A stretch of DNA of 7,582 bases from CAIXZV01 sp037446495. Its GTDB lineage: Bacteria > Chloroflexota > Limnocylindria > Limnocylindrales > CSP1-4. This document shows positions 1-5,128 of this stretch, one piece after another. The position numbers and the translations under genes are program-made. Each line of letters starts with the position of its first letter. Positions within the stretch are counted from its first letter, which is position 1. The DNA lies in the NCBI GenBank assembly GCA_037446495.1, contig JBBIIL010000113.1, forward strand, positions 1 through 7,582, in the 5' to 3' direction. The notes below the pieces were generated by a model that saw nothing but the letters and a program-made list of their open reading frames with translations, was not told the DNA's origin and ran no database searches.

Positions 1-2
1 GC

Positions 3-818
3 CTGACCGACGGCGCGGACACGTGGACGGCCGCCCCGAGCACCGCGCTCGTGGTCACGGGCGATCTGGTGGACCGCGGGCCAGACAGCGTCGGCCTCGT
101 CCGGCGGCTCGCGTCGCTGCGCGACCAGGCCCCGGCGCGCGGCGGCATGGTGGTGCTGCTGGAGGGCAACCACGAGGTCCAGCTGCTCGGCGGCCTCGAG
201 GCCGTGCCGGACATCTTCCGGGCGTTCATGGCGTTCGGCGGTGCGGCCACGCTGCTGTCCGCGGGCATGGCCGAGGCGGAGTGGCGCGACGCCCCCGCCG
301 CGGTCATCGCCGCGCGGTTCGGCGCGCTGGCGCCCGACATCCTGCCGACCGCCTGGACCTTCGCCCCCTACGCCCGGTGGCGCGATGTCCTCTTCGTGCA
401 CGGCGGGCCCGTGCCCGGGCAGAGCCTCGCGGCCTGGGAGGGCAGCGCGCAGCGGCTGTGGATCCGCCAGGACTTCTTCGCCTCGGACGAGCCGTTCCCC
501 GCGGCCACGGCGTGGTCCGTGTTCCGCCGCGCCCGCCTCGAGCGCGTGGTGTTCGGCCACACGCCGGTGCCCACGCCGACGCTGTTCCACGGACGCCGAG
601 CGCTCAACCTGGACACCTGGCGCGGCCAGACGGTGTCGCTCGCGCGATTGGCCGGCGACCGCCTCGACGACGCGGTGCTGGACTCGGAGGCTGTGCAGCC
701 GCGCGCCGTCGCGGACGCCCCGATCACGCCCGAGGAGATCGCGCGGATCGACGCCGGGCTGCCGCCGATCGTGGACGACTGGTGGCTCTGGGCCAAGGGG
801 CCGGCCCGGAGGGTCTGA
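3..818 (+). CDS. PPP-type metallophosphatase (calcineurin-like), 5'-truncated by window edge
   Basis: Hydrolase of the PPP/calcineurin-like metallophosphoesterase superfamily, which uses a two-metal centre to cleave phosphate esters. Relatives include serine/threonine protein phosphatases and diadenosine tetraphosphatases. Visible motifs in order are GDLVDRG (60-80), GNHE (165-176), an HGG block near 400, and FGHTPVPT followed by NLDTW (about 552-620). The first family motif (DxHG) is missing because the open frame continues upstream of position 51 without a stop to the window edge (LTDGADTW... precedes the GTG at 51), so the true start lies outside. The stop is TGA at 816-818. About 270 residues are visible, close to the family's normal length. 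The substrate (phosphoprotein or dinucleotide) cannot be decided. The gene is followed by a 96-base gap before the dehydrogenase, so it is probably not part of that operon. Confidence 0.88.
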   Translation: MTDGADTWTAAPSTALVVTGDLVDRGPDSVGLVRRLASLRDQAPARGGMVVLLEGNHEVQLLGGLEAVPDIFRAFMAFGGAATLLSAGMAEAEWRDAPAAVIAARFGALAPDILPTAWTFAPYARWRDVLFVHGGPVPGQSLAAWEGSAQRLWIRQDFFASDEPFPAATAWSVFRRARLERVVFGHTPVPTPTLFHGRRALNLDTWRGQTVSLARLAGDRLDDAVLDSEAVQPRAVADAPITPEEIARIDAGLPPIVDDWWLWAKGPARRV

Positions 819-846
819 TCGGGCTGGCGCTCAGGTGCCCATCCGG

Positions 847-857
847 TCGATAATCGA
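847..857. promoter_or_regulatory. AT-rich palindrome with possible -10 element upstream of the dehydrogenase operon
   Basis: TCGATAATCGA is a perfect inverted repeat with a one-base centre, and contains GATAAT (849-854), one mismatch from the bacterial -10 consensus. It is the only AT-rich island in the 96-base space between the phosphatase and the dehydrogenase, about 60 bases before the GTG start. I see no convincing -35 hexamer at the expected distance. It could be a promoter core or an operator for a small dimeric regulator; both are inference. Confidence 0.22.
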
Positions 858-914
858 TCATCGCGCGGCAGCGTCGTCTGAACCCCGCCCGCGCCCGCCC
901 TGGAGGATCGCCCG

Positions 915-1979
915 GTGACCCCGCTCCCCGCCACCATGCAAGCGCTCGTGGTCCAGGCGCCGAGCGTCCTCGAGATCCACGAGGTCCCGGTGCCCCAGCC
1001 CGGCCGCAACGAGGTCCTCGCCCGCGTGCGAGCCGTCTCGATCTGCGGCACCGACGCCCACCTGATCCACGGCGACTACCCGGGCTTCTGGCCCCTGTCG
1101 TTCCCGTTCATCCCGGGGCACGAGTGGGCCGGCGAGATCGTGGCGCTGGGCGAGAACGCCGCGGGCTACGGCTGGCAGCTGGGCGATCGCGTCGCCGGCA
1201 CCTCGCACGACGCGTGCGGGGTCTGCCAGAAGTGCGTCGAGGGCCGGTACAACCTCTGCGAGAACTACGGCAAGCCGGGCCTCCACCGCCAGTACGGCCA
1301 CAACCACCAGGGCGCGGACGCCACGTACGTGGTCCAGGGGGTCAAGACGATCTTCCGCCTCCCCGACGCGCTCTCGTTCGACGAGGGCGCGCTCGTGGAC
1401 CCCGCGTCGATCGCCCTGCACGTCGCGGTGCGCGGCGGGGTCCGGCCGGGTGACACGGTGGCGATCACCGGCGCCGGGACGATCGGGCTGCTCGCGGCGG
1501 ACGCGGCGCTCGCGATGGGCGCCGCCCGCGCCGTGGTCGTCGGGCGCGGGTATCGGCTGGCCAAGGCGGCAGCGCTCGGGTTCGACACCGTGGATTCGAC
1601 GGTCGGCGACCCGATCGCGGCGGTCCGCGGACGCAACGGCGGGCTCGGCGCGGACGTGGTGCTGGAGTGCGCCGGCGTGCCCGAGATGATCAATGCGGCC
1701 CTGGCCATGGCGCGCCGCGGCGGCCGGGTGGCGGCGGTGGGGATTCCCACCGAGGGCGTCAAGATCAACATGCAGCGCGTGGTGCTCGACGAGGTGGAGC
1801 TGGTGGGCTCCCGAGCCTCCGCGGGCGAGATGCGCCGTGTGCTGCCGCTGGTGGAGCAGGGCCGCGTGCGCGTGGCGGAGCTCATCACCCACCGCTTCCC
1901 GCTGGCGCAGTACCAGCACGCGATCGACACGTTCAACGACCGCGCCAGCGGCGCGATCAAGATCATCGTCAACCCCTGA
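915..1979 (+). CDS. Zinc-dependent medium-chain dehydrogenase (alcohol / threonine / polyol dehydrogenase family)
   Basis: Oxidoreductase of the zinc-containing medium-chain dehydrogenase superfamily, which oxidises a secondary alcohol or polyol using a nicotinamide cofactor. The 354 residues match the usual length. Catalytic zinc ligands are Cys44 (SICGTD) and His69-Glu70 (PGHEWAGEI), with Asp162 (VDPASIALH) where relatives usually have Glu. Structural zinc cysteines are 101, 104, 107 and 115. The Rossmann motif GAGTIG is at 186-191. The acidic residue that normally ends beta-strand 2 and selects NAD is absent: that region reads VVVGRGYRL, with Gly210-Arg211, hinting at NADP or an atypical cofactor preference. 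The GTG start is chosen for its GGAGG at 902-906, eight bases upstream; the in-frame ATG at 936 is the alternative. It is the first gene of a likely operon with the Tm-1-like and TIM-barrel genes. The substrate is unknown; threonine or sorbitol dehydrogenase are the nearest named relatives. Confidence 0.9.
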   Translation: MTPLPATMQALVVQAPSVLEIHEVPVPQPGRNEVLARVRAVSICGTDAHLIHGDYPGFWPLSFPFIPGHEWAGEIVALGENAAGYGWQLGDRVAGTSHDACGVCQKCVEGRYNLCENYGKPGLHRQYGHNHQGADATYVVQGVKTIFRLPDALSFDEGALVDPASIALHVAVRGGVRPGDTVAITGAGTIGLLAADAALAMGAARAVVVGRGYRLAKAAALGFDTVDSTVGDPIAAVRGRNGGLGADVVLECAGVPEMINAALAMARRGGRVAAVGIPTEGVKINMQRVVLDEVELVGSRASAGEMRRVLPLVEQGRVRVAELITHRFPLAQYQHAIDTFNDRASGAIKIIVNP

Positions 1980-2024
1980 GCGCAGCGCGTCCCCCGTCGT
2001 CACGCACCGGCGTCCCTCGAATAG

Positions 2025-2047
2025 CCGCCCGGCGTAGGACCGGGCGG
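2025..2047 (+). promoter_or_regulatory. 8-bp perfect hairpin abutting the ribosome binding site of the Tm-1-like gene
   Basis: CCGCCCGG (2025-2032) and CCGGGCGG (2040-2047) form a perfect 8-bp stem around a seven-base loop (CGTAGGA). The right arm touches the purine-rich GGGGAGGAGG ribosome binding site that precedes the ATG at 2060. In mRNA it could act on translation initiation or as a processing or stability element within the operon. It has no following U tract, so it is not a classical terminator. The pairing is seen directly; the function is inference. Confidence 0.4.
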
Positions 2048-2059
2048 GGAGGAGGTCGC

Positions 2060-3318
2060 ATGGGGACCAAGACCGTCCTGCTGATCGGGACGCTCGACAC
2101 CAAGGGGCGGGAGTACGCCTACGTCCGGGACCTGATCGCGGCGCGCGGACATCGCGTCGTGATGCTCGACGCGGGCGTGCTGGGCGAGCCCGCCTTCGAG
2201 CCGGACATCCCGGCGGCCCAGACCGCGGCGGCGGGCGGCAGCACGCTGGCCGAGCTCCGCGAGCGCCACGACCGCGGTCACGCGCTCGAGGTGATGGGCC
2301 TCGGGGCGCGGGCGCTGGCGGTGGAGCTGCTGGGGTCCGGCCAGTTCGACGCCGTCTACGCCATGGGCGGCTCGGGCGGGACCTCGATCGGCTCGACGGC
2401 GATGCAGGCGCTGCCCGTCGGCATGCCCAAGCTGATCGTCTCGACGATGGCGTCGGGCAACGTGGCCCCGTACGTCGACGTGAAGGACATCACGATGATG
2501 TACTCCGTCGTCGACGTGGCGGGCCTCAACAGCGTCACCCGACGCGTGTTCGCCAACGCCGCGGGCGCCATCTGCGGCATGGTCGAGCAGGAGATCGGCG
2601 CCGCCGAGCAGAAGCCGCTGGTCGCCGCCACGATGTTCGGCGTCACCACCCCCTGCGTGGACCGGCTCCGCGAGCGCATCGAGTCGGCCGGCTACGAGGT
2701 CCTGGTGTTCCACGCGGTGGGCAGCGGCGGGCGCGCGATGGAATCGCTGATCGCCGACGGCTTCGTCGCCGGCGTGGCGGACGTCACCACCACCGAGTGG
2801 TGCGATGAGCTGGTGGGCGGCGTCCTGTCCGCCGGCCCCACGCGCCTCGACGCCGCGGCCAAGGCGGGCATCCCCCAGATCGTCTCGCTCGGCGCGCTCG
2901 ACATGGTCAACTTCGGCCCCGCCGACACCGTCCCCGAGGTGTTCCGCGGCCGGAATCTCTACGTCCACAACCCGCAGGTCACGCTCATGCGGACGACGCC
3001 CGAGGAGTGCCGCCGGCTGGGCGAGATCATCGCGGGCAAGCTCAACGCCGCCACCGGGCCCACCGCCCTGTTCATCCCGCTCCGGGGCGTGAGCATGGTG
3101 GACGCCGAGGGCGGTCCGTTCTGGTCGCCCGAGGCGGACGCCGCGCTCTTCGACGCGCTGCGCGCCAGCCTCGACCGCTCCAAGGCGGACCTCGTCGAGG
3201 TGGACGCCAACATCAACGNNNNNNNNNNATGGCGGACCGGCTCCTGGCCGAGCTCGCCGCGGCGCCGGCCGCACCCGCGCCAGACACCGAGCCGCCCGCA
3301 CCCGCGACGCCCGCCTGA
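2060..3318 (+). CDS. Tm-1-like ATP-binding domain protein (UPF0261), interrupted by an assembly gap
   Basis: Bacterial counterpart of the N-terminal half of tomato Tm-1, a nucleotide-binding protein that inhibits tobamovirus replication in plants; its native bacterial role is not established. Family signatures are GTLDTKG (residues 10-16), the glycine-rich GGSGGTS (103-109), STMASGN (128-134) and DITMMYSVVD (143-152). The ATG at 2060 follows a strong AGGAGGT. The first 386 codons are intact up to NIN, then codon 387 begins with g at 3218 and runs into ten Ns. After the gap MADRLLAEL resumes at 3229 in another frame and continues through a Pro/Ala-rich tail to TGA at 3316-3318. Relatives end with a segment like NDPAF...A followed by a short helix, so both pieces belong to one protein of roughly 420 residues, and the apparent frameshift comes from the arbitrary gap length. 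It lies 80 bases after the dehydrogenase and 45 bases before the TIM-barrel gene, which encodes the other Tm-1 half. Confidence 0.88.
3219..3228. other. Assembly gap (ten Ns)
   Basis: There are exactly ten undetermined bases inside the 3' end of the Tm-1-like gene, typical of a scaffolding placeholder. For the coding frame to pass from codon 387 (g at 3218) to the ATG codon at 3229, the true length must leave remainder 2 on division by 3. A length near 20 would restore the DPAF-type segment expected from family members. Confidence 0.97.
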
Positions 3319-3363
3319 CCGCGCCGCCACCCACGCTCGCGTCCCGCCGAAAGGAGTTCCGCG

Positions 3364-4200
3364 ATGCCGTTCATCCCGCGCGCCGAGGTCGAGCGCCGGC
3401 TCCGCGCCCAGATCGCCGCCGGCCGGCCCATCGTGGGCTGCGGCGCCGGCACGGGCATCTCCGCCAAGATGGCCGAGGCCGGCGGCGCCGACATGGCGAT
3501 CATCTACAACTCGGGCCGGTACCGCATGGCGGGCCGCGGCTCGCTGGCAGGGTTGCTCGCCTACGGCGACGCGAACGCGATCGTCGTGGAGATGGCGTCC
3601 GAGGTGCTGCCCGTGGTCCGCGACATGCCGGTCCTCGCCGGGGTCAACGGCACGGACCCGTTCCGGATGATGCCGGTGTTCCTGCGGCAGCTGCGGGACA
3701 TCGGCTTCGACGGCGTGCAGAACTTCCCGACCGTCGGGCTGATCGACGGCGACTTCCGGCGCAACCTCGAGGCCACCGGGATGTCGTACGCGCTCGAGGT
3801 GGCGATGGTCGCCGAGGCGCACCGGCTCGACCTGTTCACCTCGCCCTACGTGTTCGACCCCGACCAGGCGCGGGCGATGGCCGAGGCCGGCGCCGACCAG
3901 ATCGTCGCCCACGTGGGGCTGACGACCGCGGGCACGATCGGCGCGGGCGTGGCGTTCACGCTGGACCAGGCGATCGACCGGGTGCTCGCGATCGCCGCGG
4001 CCGCCCGGGAGGTGCGCGGGGACATCCTCGTCCTGTGCCACGGCGGCCCCTTCGACGAGCCGTCGCAGGTGGGCGACGCACTGCGCCGGATGCCCGGCGT
4101 CCACGGCTTCTTCGGCGCCTCGTCGATCGAGCGGCTGCCCACCGAGCGGGCGATCCGAGGTCAGGTGGCCGAGTTCAAGGGCCTCGCCGTCGCGGGGTAG
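3364..4200 (+). CDS. PEP-hydrolase-like TIM-barrel protein (C-terminal Tm-1 half homologue)
   Basis: A 278-residue TIM-barrel protein of the family named phosphoenolpyruvate hydrolase-like (Pfam PF09370), equivalent to the C-terminal domain of plant and fungal Tm-1 proteins. The enzymatic activity of the family is not firmly shown, and the name comes from similarity to PEP mutase-type barrels. Characteristic strands and loops are PIVGCGAGTGISAKMAE (22-38), ADMAIIYNSGRYRMAGRGSL (42-61), GVNGTDPF (93-100), GVQNFPTVGLIDG (117-129), IVAHVGLTTAGTIGA (180-194), VLCHGGPF (223-230) and FFGASSIERLP (249-259). No signal peptide or membrane segment is visible, so it is probably cytoplasmic. The ATG follows AAGGAG (3351-3356) with a seven-base spacer. 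Adjacency to the UPF0261 gene is the arrangement expected for a split Tm-1 pair acting together. The identification is strong; the substrate is unknown. Confidence 0.88.
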   Translation: MPFIPRAEVERRLRAQIAAGRPIVGCGAGTGISAKMAEAGGADMAIIYNSGRYRMAGRGSLAGLLAYGDANAIVVEMASEVLPVVRDMPVLAGVNGTDPFRMMPVFLRQLRDIGFDGVQNFPTVGLIDGDFRRNLEATGMSYALEVAMVAEAHRLDLFTSPYVFDPDQARAMAEAGADQIVAHVGLTTAGTIGAGVAFTLDQAIDRVLAIAAAAREVRGDILVLCHGGPFDEPSQVGDALRRMPGVHGFFGASSIERLPTERAIRGQVAEFKGLAVAG

Positions 4201-4225
4201 CGCTGATCGCTGCTCAGATCACGCC

Positions 4226-4260
4226 TCGGGAGGGCGGCCCGGCCGGGTTGCCCTCCCCGA
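4226..4260 (+). terminator. GC-rich hairpin after the three-gene operon, possible terminator without U tract
   Basis: GGGAGGGC (4228-4235) pairs perfectly with GCCCTCCC (4250-4257). Pairing extends outward to TC/GA (4226-4227 with 4259-4260) around one bulged C. The 14-base loop contains the self-complementary CCCGGCCGGG (4238-4247), giving nested pairing. It starts 26 bases after the stop of the TIM-barrel gene and 48 bases before the comB-like start. No T-run follows, so it may be a weak terminator, an attenuator or an mRNA-end stabiliser. Confidence 0.42.
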
Positions 4261-4297
4261 TCTCCGCGCCATCATCTGGCGTCGCAGAGCAGAGGGT

Positions 4298-4301
4298 GGA
4301 G
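4298..4301 (+). promoter_or_regulatory. Ribosome binding site deciding the GTG start of the comB-like gene
   Basis: GGAG, within GGTGGAG, lies six bases before the GTG at 4308. The upstream in-frame GTG at 4296 overlaps this purine run and would have an almost adjacent AGAGG with no workable spacing, so 4308 is preferred. Confidence 0.55.
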
Positions 4302-4307
4302 CACCGG

Positions 4308-5060
4308 GTGGATGTTGACGTCGCGCTTGTCCCAATGGCGGCGAAGCCGCACGAGCCGGCCGTCCTGATCGTCATCGACGAGATCCGGGCGAGCACGACG
4401 CTCGTGACGCTGATCGACCTCGGCTGCGATCCGGTGTACGTCGAGGGTGGCGTTGCCGCGGCGCGACGCCTCGCGCGGGCCACCGGGAGCGTCCTCGTCG
4501 GCGAGCGCCACGCCCGCAGGCCGACGGGCTTCGACTTCGACAACTCGCCGGTCGCCCTCAATCAGGCGGGGGTGCGGGGCGGGAGCGCGGTCCTCTCGAC
4601 CACCAACGGGACGGCGATCCTTCGCCGCTTCCGCCGCGGCGAGTGGGTGCTGGTGGGCTGTCTGCGCAACGCCCGCGCCTGTGCCGAGGCTGCGCTGCGC
4701 CTCGCCACAGATCGCCGGCTGCCAATCCGTGTCGTGTGCGCGGGCCAGTCGCGACGCTTCGTCATCGAGGATGCGGTGGCGGCCGGCGAGATCGTGCGCC
4801 GGATCGTCGACGCCGCTGCGGCGAGCGGCGCGCCGGTGGAACTCACCGACGCCGCAATGGCGGCGGTCAGGCTCGCCGCGAGCTATCCGGACACGCGGAC
4901 CGCGCTCGACGAGTCAGACGGGGGCCGCACGCTTCGTCGAATCGGCGCGGTGCCCGACATCGGGTACTGCGCCGAGACCGACGCGTCCCAGACGGTGCCG
5001 GTCCTCCGCGACGGGCGGCCGATGCGGATCGTCCCACTCCCGGCGGCCGACCGCGGCTGA
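4308..5060 (+). CDS. comB: ComB-like 2-phosphosulfolactate phosphatase family protein
   Basis: A 250-residue protein of the ComB family. The founding member in methanogens is a magnesium-dependent acid phosphatase that makes sulfolactate from 2-phosphosulfolactate in coenzyme M synthesis. Bacterial members are widespread and their substrate is often unproven. Visible family blocks are an N-terminal strand DVDVALVP, IDEIRASTT (23-31), GERHARRPTGFDFDNSP (65-81), STTNGT (97-102), VGCLRNA (116-122) and CAGQSRRFVIED (144-155), then a C-terminal YCAETDAS...VPVLRDG block. Family members usually read IDVLRA(S/T)TT, so Glu25 is slightly atypical. The GTG at 4308 is chosen because it gives the N-terminus typical of the family and a well-spaced GGAG; GTG at 4296 is the alternative. 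No other coenzyme M or sulfolactate gene is in the window, so the exact substrate is inferred by family only. The gene converges on the PPDK-like gene with 68 bases between stops. Confidence 0.85.
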   Translation: MDVDVALVPMAAKPHEPAVLIVIDEIRASTTLVTLIDLGCDPVYVEGGVAAARRLARATGSVLVGERHARRPTGFDFDNSPVALNQAGVRGGSAVLSTTNGTAILRRFRRGEWVLVGCLRNARACAEAALRLATDRRLPIRVVCAGQSRRFVIEDAVAAGEIVRRIVDAAAASGAPVELTDAAMAAVRLAASYPDTRTALDESDGGRTLRRIGAVPDIGYCAETDASQTVPVLRDGRPMRIVPLPAADRG

Positions 5061-5128
5061 ACACTGACGCGCCCGACCGATCGGCCTGGCGACAGCCCCG
5101 GACTCCCGCGCGCGACAACCCGCGGCCG

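Noticed and set aside
858..3334. Long minus-strand open frames opposite the dehydrogenase and Tm-1-like genes (381 and 444 residues)
   Set aside because: Compositionally biased (Asp/His/Arg/Val-rich), without motifs or ribosome binding sites; they mirror the codon bias of the plus-strand genes.
1667..3670. A 667-residue plus-strand open frame crossing the N gap
   Set aside because: It contains the Tm-1-like gene in frame only up to 3218. The upstream part is out of frame with the dehydrogenase, and the part after the Ns is an out-of-frame, Arg/Pro/Ser-rich reading that overlaps the TIM-barrel gene.
4035..4307. Upstream extension of the comB-like frame to an ATG at 4035
   Set aside because: The extension overlaps the 3' end of the TIM-barrel gene, is low-complexity, and adds residues not found in ComB proteins. 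A well-placed GGAG supports GTG at 4308.
5061..5128. Possible bidirectional terminator between the convergent comB-like and PPDK-like genes
   Set aside because: Only a short loopless palindrome (CCGATCGG) and weak GC pairings are visible, with no T-run on either strand; not enough to call a terminator.
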